A stretch of DNA of 64,000 nt from Anaeromassilibacillus sp. An200 (GCF_002160025.1 NZ_NFJU01000003.1:62001-126000), one strand, 5' to 3'; numbered from the stretch's first letter, positions 16,407-25,700 are shown. Numbers and translations are program-made. The notes: generated by a model from the letters alone, not told the origin.

Positions 16407-17483
16407 TTACTCGCCGCACCTGGAAACCGCCCGCAAATCGCCGCACAGCGCCTCGACAGGGTCGATAGGGACGATTTCTGCGGCACCCTCCAAATCGACA
16501 CTATCGGCACGACGAAGCTCAATCACTCGCTTCCCGTTGCTGCGGCGCACCGTTGCCTGAATCTCATTTTTTCTTAGGGCCTCAACGCTTTGCAGGATCA
16601 GCCTTGAAATCTTTTTGGGCGTTATCCCTTCGGACTTATCAGGGTCGATCTTTTCAGAGAGCTCCGTGGGAGTGCCGATAAATATTGTTCTGGTGCTCAT
16701 AAATGCAGAGAGGAGAACGACGATCCGATCCTCACGCAGCACGGGTTCTTCTCTGCTGTCCGAACCCAGCTCCCACACATTTTCCTCGCTGCGGCGAAGC
16801 TCCAGTTCCCGGTATTCGATGTCCCGGCCCACGCAGGTCAGTCTGGCTCTGCCGCTGCCCCGCTTTTCTTCCACCAGGGTGAAGCTGGAATCCACCGCGC
16901 CGCTGATGGCGGTGGTGCCGGATATCCGGTGGAACACATCTTCCGCCTTTTCCTTGCGCAGATGGTGGATGAGCAGGATGGCAATGCCGTGCTTGTCCGC
17001 CAGCCGCTTCAGCACAGACAGATCCCGGTAGTCGTTAGCGTAAGTGGCATCGTGGATCGGACGAACCATCTGCAGGGTATTGATGATGACCAGCACGGTG
17101 TCGGGGTGTGCGGCGATAAATGCGTCCACCTGTTCCTCCAGCCCCTGACCGATGAGGGCACACTCCGTGCAGAAGTGGACGCTGTCTGGTGCGTCCTCGG
17201 TGATCTCAAAGAGTCGATTCTGGATGCGGAGGACGGAATCCTCCAGACAGAGATAGAGAGTGGTGCCCTGCCTGGTGCTCATGTTCCAGACCGCTTCTCC
17301 CTTGGCAACTGTCACCACCAGCCATAGAGCAAGCCAGGACTTGCCCACCTTTGGTGAGCCAGCCAGGATGTGCAGACCCTGAGAGATCAGGGTATCCACC
17401 ACAAAATTGGGCGGCTCCAGCGGACGATCCATCAGGGTTCTGCCGTCCACTGTGATGAGGGGATGGTTCATTTTGTTGTTCAT
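16407..17483 (-). CDS. RepA-like RecA-fold ATPase
   Basis: 358 residues from the ATG at 17483, preceded by TGGAGG. Walker A is GSPKVGKSW near residue 42. The Walker B-like strand reads VLVIINTLQMV, with Asn where Asp is usual. HHLRKEKAEDVFHRISGTTAISGAVDSS matches the RepA/RSF1010 family of hexameric replicative helicases. The C-terminal ~130 residues are variable and probably helical. It is divergent from the RDR-like polymerase gene across a 122 bp gap. I infer a helicase for element replication after excision; the Asn substitution makes ATPase strength uncertain. Confidence 0.75.
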   Translation of the reverse strand: MNNKMNHPLITVDGRTLMDRPLEPPNFVVDTLISQGLHILAGSPKVGKSWLALWLVVTVAKGEAVWNMSTRQGTTLYLCLEDSVLRIQNRLFEITEDAPDSVHFCTECALIGQGLEEQVDAFIAAHPDTVLVIINTLQMVRPIHDATYANDYRDLSVLKRLADKHGIAILLIHHLRKEKAEDVFHRISGTTAISGAVDSSFTLVEEKRGSGRARLTCVGRDIEYRELELRRSEENVWELGSDSREEPVLREDRIVVLLSAFMSTRTIFIGTPTELSEKIDPDKSEGITPKKISRLILQSVEALRKNEIQATVRRSNGKRVIELRRADSVDLEGAAEIVPIDPVEALCGDLRAVSRCGE

Positions 17484-17521
17484 GTTTGGTACCTCCATTT
17501 CAAGAATTTGAATACAAAAAG

Positions 17522-17545
17522 CTCCCACCTCAAAAGAAGTGGGAG
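17522..17545. other. Inverted repeat between divergent ATPase and polymerase genes
   Basis: CTCCCAC and GTGGGAG are separated by 10 nt in the shared intergenic region. It could be an operator, a replication-origin element or an RNA hairpin. Confidence 0.4.
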
Positions 17546-17605
17546 TAGTATTCATTTTGATTTTGAAATGGTTTATGGTAGAATGGAGCAAACGGAGGTG
17601 AGCCA

Positions 17606-20600
17606 ATGGCGACCTATCAGATCTACGAACTCTCTGCCCGGGCGGTGATGAGTTATGCCGCGGAGCAAGACGGTGTTTACACCTTTGCTCTGAACCGCAG
17701 TGCCACCGAGCACTGCAAGGTACCGGGTGCCAAGCACGAGCAGGACAGCTGCGCTATGTTCCATCAGCTGATGTACCAACTCCACGGGGAGGGTTGGCGG
17801 GAGCGTAGCGATGAGAAAGTCACATCGCTTTCCGATGTGCTGTTCTATATGGACTTCGCCGGAATCTTTGACCGGCGCGGAACCGGAAAGACGCAGCAGG
17901 CCCGCCGGGAGAAGGCCAGAGACATGTTCCGCCCCGAGGGGATCACCCTGGACTTCGGCAGCGGCCCGCACCGCTATGTGGCCTTTGAGCGCTCCGCCAG
18001 CATGAGCCGTCAGTCCCGCCTCTCCTTTATCCGGGCGGATCTGTATGAGCCCATGCGCCAGCGGATCATGCTGAATATGGAGCTGGACCGATGCCAGCTC
18101 AGTAAACTCTACGCCTACAACGGTCTCATGTTCTCCAGCGGAACCCGGGTGGACGGCATCCGCATTGACAAACCTCACCGGGTCATCGTCATAGACAATC
18201 CAACCAAGAGAGTGGAGCGAGCCCCTGTCATCACCCTGCGGGAAGACAGAGAGCCGGGAACCTTCTACCGGGCAGATACACTGGAAGCTCTGGACATCAC
18301 CTGCTTTGACGGCGTGGGCCTTATCTCCAAAGAGTATGCGGAGGTAGTGGACAAGGCTTGCTGCGGCAGCCACACCCACACCTCCTTCCAGATTCGGATG
18401 CCCTACATCAAGGGGATGCTCCATCAGGTGGATTTCAAGGACTTCTTGAAGAGAAGCGGCACCCAGAGCATCGTAGACATCTGGGGCAAGTCGCACCCTG
18501 TCCGCAATGTAGACATCATCCTCACCCGAAGTCAGTTCAAGGCATACGGATGGCTGCGGGAGAACGGTATGACCTGGGAGGACTATTGGGACGCCTTTCG
18601 GGACTACAATCACGCCCTGTACATCACCAACCTGAGCAAGACGGAGCCGGAGAAACTGGTGGAGCTCAACTACCAGTTCCTCTCCACCCTCTCCATCCAG
18701 CCGGAGGAGTTTCGCCCCGCCGACCTGCCGGAGGGCTGGAGCCACAGTCCAGAGGATGACCCCCGGCAATGGCTGACCAAGGCCACCGAGACGGCCTACT
18801 ATAACTTTCGTGCCAATGAAGCATATCAGCAGGAATACTTTCGCCGGGGCCTGAGCCAGTCAAAAGGAAGTCGGGCGAACATCATGGCCCGGGTGTTGGA
18901 GACGAACCCGAAGTTTATCCGGGAACCTATCTACGCGGAACAGCTGGATGGGCAGGCCCGGAAGATCCTCCGAGGCTACGCCGTTGGGCGGTTGCTGGTG
19001 CCAGGGGACAACCGCTTCCTCTCCGGTGATCTTCTGGAACTGCTGCGGCAGTTGATCGCGCCCCGTGTGTTTCAGTTGCCCGGTGAGCGGGACTTCTGCA
19101 ATCAGGTGATGGGAGACTTCTTTGCGGAGGACAGTTTCTTTGCTCCTGGTGCAGTCTATGACCACGAGGACAGCTGTACTCTGCTCCGCAATCCCCACAT
19201 TGCCCGGAACGAGGAATTACAGCTGTCGGTGTATCCGGGGGGAGACGCACTGCGCCAGCATTACCTGGGCCATCTCACCGATGTGGTCATGGTGTCTGCA
19301 GACAGTTTGGCGGCGGAGCGGCTGGGCGGTGCCGACTACGACGGCGACCTCATCAAGACCATTGCCGATCCCATCCTGAACCGCTGTGTGAAGCGGAACT
19401 ATGATTACGATGTCCATCAACAGCTCTCCAACAACGCCAACTTGCCCCTGCTGAAGATCCCCTCTCTCTCCGCACCCAAGTCCGACGCTAACGACTGGCA
19501 GGCTCGGTTTCAGACGGTGGAGAACACCTTTGCTGCCCGCATCGGACAGATCTGCAACGCCGCCCTGGACCGCAGCGTCATCGCCTACAACGATCACGCC
19601 GACCCAGAGGAGCGCAAGCGGTGCCGCCGGGACTTGGAAGCCCTGGCCATCTACAGCGGACTGGAGATAGACGCGGCCAAGACCGGTGTGCGGCCCAACC
19701 TGGATGAATTTCTGGGCGGACGGAAGGTAAAGCGCACTCCTTTCCTCCAGTACAAATATCTGTTGGAGCGTGCGGAGGAGCGCCGCCGTGCATGGTATGA
19801 GCCCACCCACCGAGAGCGTCTGGATGCCTTCTTTGCCGGGATCGACTGGGACACGGTGGACTCCCCGGTGGAGCGGCTGCCCTGGCTGGCCCGCCAGCTG
19901 GAGCGCAATACGCCCAAGATCCAGGAGAAGCCGGCAAAGGACAGCGAATTGTTCGCTTTCGCCCAGGAGCGAAGCTGGAAGAGGTTGCTGGATGAGAAAA
20001 CGCTTTCTTCTGTTTCTGCCTTGCTGTGGGACTACGAGCACTGCCTCTCCCGCATCCGAGCTTGCCGTGCCCCCGCCAAGGGACAGCAGCGGAAAACAGA
20101 CATTGACCGCATCCTCTACGCCAGAGGGCAGGAGGAAGTCTGCGACAGCGACGAACTGTACGCCTTCTTCCAGCAGCTCTCTCCGGAGCGTCTCTCCGTT
20201 CTGCGAAAGGCCATCGTAGAACAGCAGTGGCACCTCATGACAGAAGAACAGAGAGAAACATTTCTGCGGGAGTATCTGCCGGAGGCGGCAGACTACTACG
20301 ATCTCCTGACCGACTTCCGTCACAGCGGATTCCGCATGCTGGGAGATCTGGTCTGTGATGTGGACGATCTGGCGACAGCCCGGGAACGGAAGCAGCTCCG
20401 CCGCCCGGCGGACTCCCCGGCCTTCCAGAAGATGATGGAGGCCTATCTGTCCGCTCCCTTCAGCGGCAATGAGCGGGCCGTGGTGTCCAAGGTCTGCCGC
20501 AAACTGCTGAACAAGATCGTCCGGCCCAGCCTGGCAGTACCCTATGTGGTGGCTCTGGACAAGCGGAACCTTCTGTGGGACCTGCTGCCGGACCACATCG

Positions 20601-20635
20601 AGGAACATGTGCTGGAGGTGGACCATGCTGAATGA
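17606..20635 (+). CDS. Eukaryotic-RDR-like two-barrel RNA polymerase
   Basis: 1009 residues. Several segments match, in the right order, the conserved core of RNA-dependent RNA polymerases of the RNAi pathway (QDE-1/plant RDR): KLYAYNGLMFSSGTRV (~170-185), CFDGVGLISKEYAEVV (~233-248), SFQIRMPYIKGML (~260-272), NPHIARNEELQL (~530-541), and GGADYDGDLIKTIADP with the catalytic triad Asp577, Asp579 and Asp581. QDE-1 carries the same DYDGD. The last ~380 residues are helical and unassigned. Cellular RDRs and phage YonO are relatives of the two-barrel fold of multisubunit RNA polymerases. I infer nucleotidyltransferase activity, perhaps primer synthesis for element replication. Template type (RNA or DNA) is unknown. 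The ATG at 17606 follows GGAGG. Confidence 0.75.
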   Translation: MATYQIYELSARAVMSYAAEQDGVYTFALNRSATEHCKVPGAKHEQDSCAMFHQLMYQLHGEGWRERSDEKVTSLSDVLFYMDFAGIFDRRGTGKTQQARREKARDMFRPEGITLDFGSGPHRYVAFERSASMSRQSRLSFIRADLYEPMRQRIMLNMELDRCQLSKLYAYNGLMFSSGTRVDGIRIDKPHRVIVIDNPTKRVERAPVITLREDREPGTFYRADTLEALDITCFDGVGLISKEYAEVVDKACCGSHTHTSFQIRMPYIKGMLHQVDFKDFLKRSGTQSIVDIWGKSHPVRNVDIILTRSQFKAYGWLRENGMTWEDYWDAFRDYNHALYITNLSKTEPEKLVELNYQFLSTLSIQPEEFRPADLPEGWSHSPEDDPRQWLTKATETAYYNFRANEAYQQEYFRRGLSQSKGSRANIMARVLETNPKFIREPIYAEQLDGQARKILRGYAVGRLLVPGDNRFLSGDLLELLRQLIAPRVFQLPGERDFCNQVMGDFFAEDSFFAPGAVYDHEDSCTLLRNPHIARNEELQLSVYPGGDALRQHYLGHLTDVVMVSADSLAAERLGGADYDGDLIKTIADPILNRCVKRNYDYDVHQQLSNNANLPLLKIPSLSAPKSDANDWQARFQTVENTFAARIGQICNAALDRSVIAYNDHADPEERKRCRRDLEALAIYSGLEIDAAKTGVRPNLDEFLGGRKVKRTPFLQYKYLLERAEERRRAWYEPTHRERLDAFFAGIDWDTVDSPVERLPWLARQLERNTPKIQEKPAKDSELFAFAQERSWKRLLDEKTLSSVSALLWDYEHCLSRIRACRAPAKGQQRKTDIDRILYARGQEEVCDSDELYAFFQQLSPERLSVLRKAIVEQQWHLMTEEQRETFLREYLPEAADYYDLLTDFRHSGFRMLGDLVCDVDDLATARERKQLRRPADSPAFQKMMEAYLSAPFSGNERAVVSKVCRKLLNKIVRPSLAVPYVVALDKRNLLWDLLPDHIEEHVLEVDHAE

Positions 20636-21497
20636 GTGGAAGGAGTTTCAGGACTACACCGGTGCGGTAACCTACACCGCCCGGAACAAGCAGGACACCA
20701 CCTATCTGGGTCGCTTCACCTTCGACACCATCCTGGATTTCGAGGGGCTCAACCGGGTGCTGACCACCCTGGCAAGAGGATTTCTGTTTCATAATGAGGA
20801 TGGCAGCCCAGCCGAAGCGCCCCGGGAGCGCATCGACTATGCCAAGCGGGGCCTGTGCGCCTGGTGCAGTGTGCCGGACAGTAAAAAAGCCACGCCTCGG
20901 GAGGCGTGGCAGTTTGGCAGTGATTTTGGGGAACTTCATTCGGAATTCCCCGGCCTCGTGGATGAAAACGGCAGCGGATGGTTCCGTAGGCATGTGCATC
21001 GGGTGGCAGCCTTTGTGCGGGAAAACCCGGAGAGGGTATCCAGCAGCGCCCAGAAGAAGTGTGCTGCCATTGAGAAGGGCTTTGATGGAGCCTGGCAGGA
21101 CAAGGTGATCCAGATGCAGATCCCTCTGTTTGCTCCCACCACCAAGGGGCAGTGGGGATTGCGGTTTGACAGTTTTCTGGCCCAGGCTTTGGAACTGGGG
21201 CCGCTCCGTGCTGAGGAACCGGAACTGCCGCCTGCGCTGGTGGAGCGGCTCCACAGCCTCACGCCCAAGGGCGTTCCAGTGGAGATGGTTGAGACGCTGG
21301 CAGCCTACTACCTTGCCAATAAGCCGGAGGATTCCGACTGGGTGGTGCTGCCGGTGGCCAACTTTGACGCGTACTTCGGCACCACCAGCTTTGGGCGAAA
21401 GTATCTCAAGCAGATCCCAGAGACCATCATGGAACGCTCGGAGACCGGCTTTGGGCTGTGTCGGTATCGGCTGGGTGAAGGCGTTGTAATCGAGTAG
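20625..21497 (+). CDS. Unknown protein coupled to the RDR-like polymerase
   Basis: 290 residues from the ATG at 20625, preceded by CTGGAGGTGGACC, so the start overlaps the polymerase gene by 11 bp and translation is probably coupled. No family was recognised. The sequence is rich in Trp, Phe and charged residues and has no signal peptide or membrane span. A Cys pair (RGLCAWCSV) may bind metal. Tight coupling suggests a stoichiometric partner or subunit. A strong terminator follows directly. Confidence 0.75.
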   Translation: MLNEWKEFQDYTGAVTYTARNKQDTTYLGRFTFDTILDFEGLNRVLTTLARGFLFHNEDGSPAEAPRERIDYAKRGLCAWCSVPDSKKATPREAWQFGSDFGELHSEFPGLVDENGSGWFRRHVHRVAAFVRENPERVSSSAQKKCAAIEKGFDGAWQDKVIQMQIPLFAPTTKGQWGLRFDSFLAQALELGPLRAEEPELPPALVERLHSLTPKGVPVEMVETLAAYYLANKPEDSDWVVLPVANFDAYFGTTSFGRKYLKQIPETIMERSETGFGLCRYRLGEGVVIE

Positions 21498-21503
21498 ATA
21501 GAA

Positions 21504-21547
21504 TCAGGCATCCATCTCCGCTTCTTCCGCTGGAGATGGATGCCTGA
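21504..21547 (+). terminator. Terminator after the polymerase-partner gene
   Basis: Perfect 16 bp arms (TCAGGCATCCATCTCC / GGAGATGGATGCCTGA) and a 12-nt loop, followed by CTCTTTC. It separates the polymerase operon from the convergent cargo block. Confidence 0.8.
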
Positions 21548-21694
21548 CTCTTTCAAAGGACATCGATACCGTACCGGTGATCTTTACAACTACCTTTTGT
21601 GGGCAAATACAACATTTTGCTTGCTGAACATCTCTCCACAGAGAAGTTTGTAGGCAAGCTCTCGGGTCAATCTGTTCCCAGATGGTAAAGAAGT

Positions 21695-22912
21695 CTATCC
21701 TGCCACCTCAAGCAGTTTCTGGTTTACTCTTGTCTGGACCTCGATATAGTATGCGGTTTCAGCAGTAGTCATATCTTCAGCTTCCCACTTATCAAAATCA
21801 GAAACAAAATCCGCATACTCTTCCATGTACTTTGCGTAATCCGCAAGCAAGCTGAGATCCGTTCCATCAGATTCAGAATACTTCTTCATAAATGCACAAT
21901 ACTCGTCCATAAATTCTTCGTAGCTATCCATAGCAGCCTTGAAATCGGGGTCCAACCCATCAGGGTTGCTATTGGCCTCCGGTTCATTGCTGGCTGGTTG
22001 GTCAGTGTTTTCTGGAGTTGTTTCCTCAGCGGGTGCGCTGTCCGGTTCAACTTCTTCTGTGGGGGGTTGCTCATCTTCCGAAGGGGCATCAATACGAACA
22101 AACATAATATTGTTGCCCTTATATTCGATACTGACATGGTATCCGTCAGCATTGTCAGCACGATAGTATATGTCGCCCTTATCGTAGTCCACATTGAATC
22201 CCATATCGGAACAGGCAACAATATATTCGTCATAGTCTTCTTGGGAAGTTTCGCCGATATAAACGCAGAAGCTATCGTCGTGTTCAAACTCAAACTTACC
22301 AACTGTGGATTTAGGAGTAGGTAATAGCTTTCCGGCTGTACCTGTGGGCCAAGCGATAATACCCATCTCCATCGGTGCTTCAAGAGTAATTGATAGATTT
22401 TCACCGATATGACTCATATCCAGTAAATATCCCTCGGCGTTGTACGCCTTGTAAGAATAGGATTCTTTTTGTGAATCAACAGAAAAACCTTTGCTGATGC
22501 AATCATCAAGGTAATCATTGTACTGGGAATCGGAAACACCATCCAGGGAGACCCAAAGTTGTTCATCAGAGTTTTCGTACAAAGTCCCTTTTAGGGAAGG
22601 TGGCTCGGAAATCATGGTTCCAAGTACCATTTCAGGCCATTTGATCTTATCTCCGCCACCGCCACCAAACAGGGTTGAGATGGCACCAACTACAACAACG
22701 ACAGCCAAAAGAATAAACCACCATCTCAAATACAAGGGCTTTTTCTTCTTTTTCTTCATTGTGTATCCGTTCTGAACAGGGGGTACCTGATAATTGGGGG
22801 TTGCTTCTTGCTGCGGAGGTGGTGGAGGAGTAGGACTTTCTATCTCTGCTTTCGCTCCACACTCCGGGCAAAACTTACCCTCAAATTCTGTACCGCATTG
22901 TTTGCACTTCAT
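21695..22912 (-). CDS. Zinc-ribbon single-span membrane protein (DUF6591-like repeats)
   Basis: 405 residues. An N-terminal zinc ribbon (CKQCGTEFEGKFCPEC, residues 3-18) is followed by a Pro-rich stretch, a Lys cluster and one membrane span (~60-80, WWFILLAVVVVVGAI). Two related ~75-residue repeats follow (QYNDYLDDCISKGFSV ... and DYDEYIVACSDMGFNV ...), then an acidic Thr/Pro/Glu linker and a helical tail. The repeats resemble what is annotated as DUF6591 in Clostridia. With the SPFH and second zinc-ribbon genes it resembles the YdjG/YdjH membrane partners of B. subtilis YdjI. Confidence 0.65.
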   Translation of the reverse strand: MKCKQCGTEFEGKFCPECGAKAEIESPTPPPPPQQEATPNYQVPPVQNGYTMKKKKKKPLYLRWWFILLAVVVVVGAISTLFGGGGGDKIKWPEMVLGTMISEPPSLKGTLYENSDEQLWVSLDGVSDSQYNDYLDDCISKGFSVDSQKESYSYKAYNAEGYLLDMSHIGENLSITLEAPMEMGIIAWPTGTAGKLLPTPKSTVGKFEFEHDDSFCVYIGETSQEDYDEYIVACSDMGFNVDYDKGDIYYRADNADGYHVSIEYKGNNIMFVRIDAPSEDEQPPTEEVEPDSAPAEETTPENTDQPASNEPEANSNPDGLDPDFKAAMDSYEEFMDEYCAFMKKYSESDGTDLSLLADYAKYMEEYADFVSDFDKWEAEDMTTAETAYYIEVQTRVNQKLLEVAG

Positions 22913-22948
22913 GAAAATATCCTCCTTTGCAGATATTTATAGATTGCC

Positions 22949-24274
22949 TTATTCAACGGGTGGGACAGGGGGCATCATGGTACTGAACAGGCCCTTCAAT
23001 TCGTCCACAGTACCAGCTTTAACCCACTGTGCCATTCCGTTTTTCCACACCAAGCTATCCGCAGTAAGCCGCCCGGTTGCTGCCATCTGTGCAAGAACAG
23101 AAAGCTCAAAAGGCCCGGTTGCTTGCCCATTCGTCGCAACATGGTATGCCACTGTCGGAATCGGAGGGGGGACTACTCCCGGTTGAGGGGGCTGGCCCAT
23201 TCCGCCCATCATGTTATTCATCGCTCCGGCAATATTCTGCCCGACAGCACCACCAACGGCCATACTGGCCATCATAGCAGCCATATTGAAACCTTCGCCA
23301 CCGCCGCTCAGATTTACATCACCAGCACCGTTGGCTCCCATTTGACCAAGTGCTTGTGCACCGGCAACGCCAACCTCTGCCTGTTTTTCCACCTGAAAAG
23401 CACCGATATTGGCCGTCTGCGTCTGCTTGTGCATAGCGTACTGGCCTTCCTCACGCTGGATGCGAAGCCGTTCCACATAGTCCTGTGTTTCCGCTTCGAT
23501 TCTGGTTGCGGTAATATCTTTTGTGACGGCCATGAGTTGACGATAGCCCTCACTGCTTTTGTCGATCTCAATCGCTCCAATGTCAACACCGGAAACCAGG
23601 ACGCCAAAACCTTCTTTGAGCCGTTCACTGATGTCATATTCTACGGCATCATTGATTTGAGCCGTTTTAGTTTCAATTTGAATGACGGGAATATTATTGG
23701 CTGCCGGAGCGTTGGCCACAGTATCTTTCACATAACGGATGACTGCATCTCGGATTTGCTTCTGAAAATCATCCAGACGGAAGCCATTCAGTCTATGAAG
23801 TTTAATAAACTCTCTATAATCCGCAATGCGGAAACTAACTGTGCCTCTGACAGCCACAGGCACTCCAAAGTCTGCAAACCGAGGATCATAAATGTCAAAG
23901 AACGGGACGCCAAACTTAACCTGAATGATTTGGGCAAGGTTAATAAAATAAACCTCTGCCTGGAACGGTGTACCGCCGTCATAGGCTAATCCAATGATGC
24001 TTGCCAAGACGGGAAGGTTTTCCGTCTTGATAATTTCATCATACGGTCCCTCTATGTAGTCCTGCATGACACCATTTTTCTGGTTATATACAAAGACTGC
24101 AACCTCGCCGTCTTTCACACGGAGAGAGGAACCCCAACGAATGGCATTTTCTCGATTGTTATTTCCAGGTTGTGATCCAGCCGGATGCCATTTCCAGATT
24201 AGGTAGGATGGTTCATCACAGCGGATTTCATCCATGAAGCCACCGGCCTTGGTTTTATTATCAAACAACCCCAT
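22949..24274 (-). CDS. SPFH-domain protein with C-terminal GYF_2 domain (YdjI-like)
   Basis: 441 residues from the ATG at 24274, which follows GGAGG; the upstream ATG at 24289 encodes the ribosome-binding site itself. The SPFH (stomatin/flotillin-like) domain spans ~20-260, ending in a helical region (ITATRIEAETQDYVERLR). A Gly/Ala/Met-rich segment follows (~290-360). The C-terminal ~60 residues (VAYHVATNGQATGPFELSVL ... SLVWKNGMAQWVKA) are a GYF_2 domain. B. subtilis YdjI belongs to this group and helps place the stress protein PspA at the membrane. Here no PspA is encoded nearby. Confidence 0.8.
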   Translation of the reverse strand: MGLFDNKTKAGGFMDEIRCDEPSYLIWKWHPAGSQPGNNNRENAIRWGSSLRVKDGEVAVFVYNQKNGVMQDYIEGPYDEIIKTENLPVLASIIGLAYDGGTPFQAEVYFINLAQIIQVKFGVPFFDIYDPRFADFGVPVAVRGTVSFRIADYREFIKLHRLNGFRLDDFQKQIRDAVIRYVKDTVANAPAANNIPVIQIETKTAQINDAVEYDISERLKEGFGVLVSGVDIGAIEIDKSSEGYRQLMAVTKDITATRIEAETQDYVERLRIQREEGQYAMHKQTQTANIGAFQVEKQAEVGVAGAQALGQMGANGAGDVNLSGGGEGFNMAAMMASMAVGGAVGQNIAGAMNNMMGGMGQPPQPGVVPPPIPTVAYHVATNGQATGPFELSVLAQMAATGRLTADSLVWKNGMAQWVKAGTVDELKGLFSTMMPPVPPVE

Positions 24275-24297
24275 TCCCAACACCTCCAATAAATCAG

Positions 24298-25320
24298 TTA
24301 ATTTCTCATGCTATGGTATGTAATCACGATTGGAACATCTGCATCAAACTTTTTTATGAAATAGGATGAAAGGGATTTGCCGTTGATTGTAATTTTGTCA
24401 ACCGTACCTGGCCTATTTCTCACCCCAAAAGTCAAATCATTCAGCGGAATCGAGCGGACATTTCTAAAACCAGCTTGAGCAAACATTGTTTCAATTACAA
24501 CATAATTTTCTGATGTTCCTTCAACAATAGCTGGAGGCACTTTTATTTTGTCCTCGTAGGTTTCGGAAATGCTTTCCGAGCCGTTGCTTTCTCTCTTAGC
24601 CTTTTTTGCCTTCTTTTCAGTCAGATTGTATGCCACACTCAAAATAATTGCATCAAAAATAATGTCTATTCCAGCAAACTGTCCATTGAACAGCCGTATC
24701 AAATTAAAAATGACAAGAAAAACAGCTATGATGGCAAACACAGGATTTGGCATCGCATGGAAATAGGTCTTAACCATATTGCCCGCATTGGCTGTCGAAT
24801 GCGATATTTTCTCAAGTGCAATGGTCTTTTCTGTTCTTTCATAGATTTCTTCTATCTGAGTGAAAGCAGGATCATTTTGCAAGCTTATCTGCGCTTTTTG
24901 ATATGTTTGTTCAAACTTCGCAATCCAGGCTTCAAAAACCCAATCATCCGGTTCGCCACCAATATTGGATGACGCTAAGATCATGAATTCGATAATATCT
25001 TCCTTGGAGTTCGGAATTGGATAATTTCGAATCATCATTGCTTTTTGTTCAGCGGTAACCGCTCTATTTAACTCCCAATAGAGCTTCTGTACCGAGCTTG
25101 TTGCAGCCGAGCCTCTCAATTCATAACCGCAAGAAGGACAGTTAACCACAAAAGAGTCTATTATCTCACCACAATTCGGACATTTTCGGATTTCTCCATC
25201 GTAGAAAGTTTTCCTTTCGGTGCTTTCCGGCTTGTGGTGTGGAACGATTGCTGCTCCACAGTTAGTGCAAAATTTTGTCCCTTCTTTTATCGCATGTCCG
25301 CAATTCACGCAAAAAGGCAT
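24298..25320 (-). CDS. Double zinc-ribbon membrane protein
   Basis: 340 residues from the ATG at 25320 behind GGGAGG. Two zinc ribbons sit at the N-terminus (CVNCGH ... CTNCGA; CPNCGE ... CPSCGY). A helical middle and one or two membrane spans follow (MPNPVFAIIAVFLVIFNLI, then IDIIFDAIILSVAY). The C-terminal ~70 residues (VPPAIVEGTSENYVVIETMF) are vaguely PASTA-like. Together with the SPFH protein it fits a YdjG-like scaffold. Confidence 0.6.
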   Translation of the reverse strand: MPFCVNCGHAIKEGTKFCTNCGAAIVPHHKPESTERKTFYDGEIRKCPNCGEIIDSFVVNCPSCGYELRGSAATSSVQKLYWELNRAVTAEQKAMMIRNYPIPNSKEDIIEFMILASSNIGGEPDDWVFEAWIAKFEQTYQKAQISLQNDPAFTQIEEIYERTEKTIALEKISHSTANAGNMVKTYFHAMPNPVFAIIAVFLVIFNLIRLFNGQFAGIDIIFDAIILSVAYNLTEKKAKKAKRESNGSESISETYEDKIKVPPAIVEGTSENYVVIETMFAQAGFRNVRSIPLNDLTFGVRNRPGTVDKITINGKSLSSYFIKKFDADVPIVITYHSMRN

Positions 25321-25343
25321 GATATATACCTCCCAAAACACAA

Positions 25344-25562
25344 TTAAAAATCTTCTTGACGCACAGCATCACAAATATCGCCGATATTACAATCCAGATA
25401 GTCGCATATCCTCAGTAAAACCGAAAGAGCAACTTCTTCGTTGTGGCGCATCTTTGTCATAGTGCCCGTAGCAATGCTTAGGTCTTTTCTTAATGTTGCG
25501 GGAGATATTTCTTTTTCTATGAGTAGTATCCAGAGCTTTTTATAGCTCACACGCATCCCCAT
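25344..25562 (-). CDS. XRE-family HTH regulator (Cro/C1 type)
   Basis: 72 residues, with GGAGGCTGCATAT before the ATG. A short helix-turn-helix (SPATLRKDLSIATGTMTKMRHNEEV) is followed by ICDYLDCNIGDI, the usual Cro/C1 single-domain layout. It lies between the second HTH gene and the zinc-ribbon gene, all on the minus strand, so it may regulate the cargo block. Confidence 0.8.
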   Translation of the reverse strand: MGMRVSYKKLWILLIEKEISPATLRKDLSIATGTMTKMRHNEEVALSVLLRICDYLDCNIGDICDAVRQEDF

Positions 25563-25700
25563 ATATGCAGCCTCCTTTAACTAAGCTGCAAATCGGCAAC
25601 ATGCTACCTCTTAAATACAGTAGCATATAAATGACAATTTGTCCACACGATTTGCTAAATTCTGAAATAAATATCGCAACTTCTTGCGAACCCCAAATGC

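Noticed and set aside
16127-16468. Short plus-strand frames in the probable oriT region
   Set aside because: Dominated by inverted repeats and GC-rich sequence; no ribosome-binding site or conserved motif.
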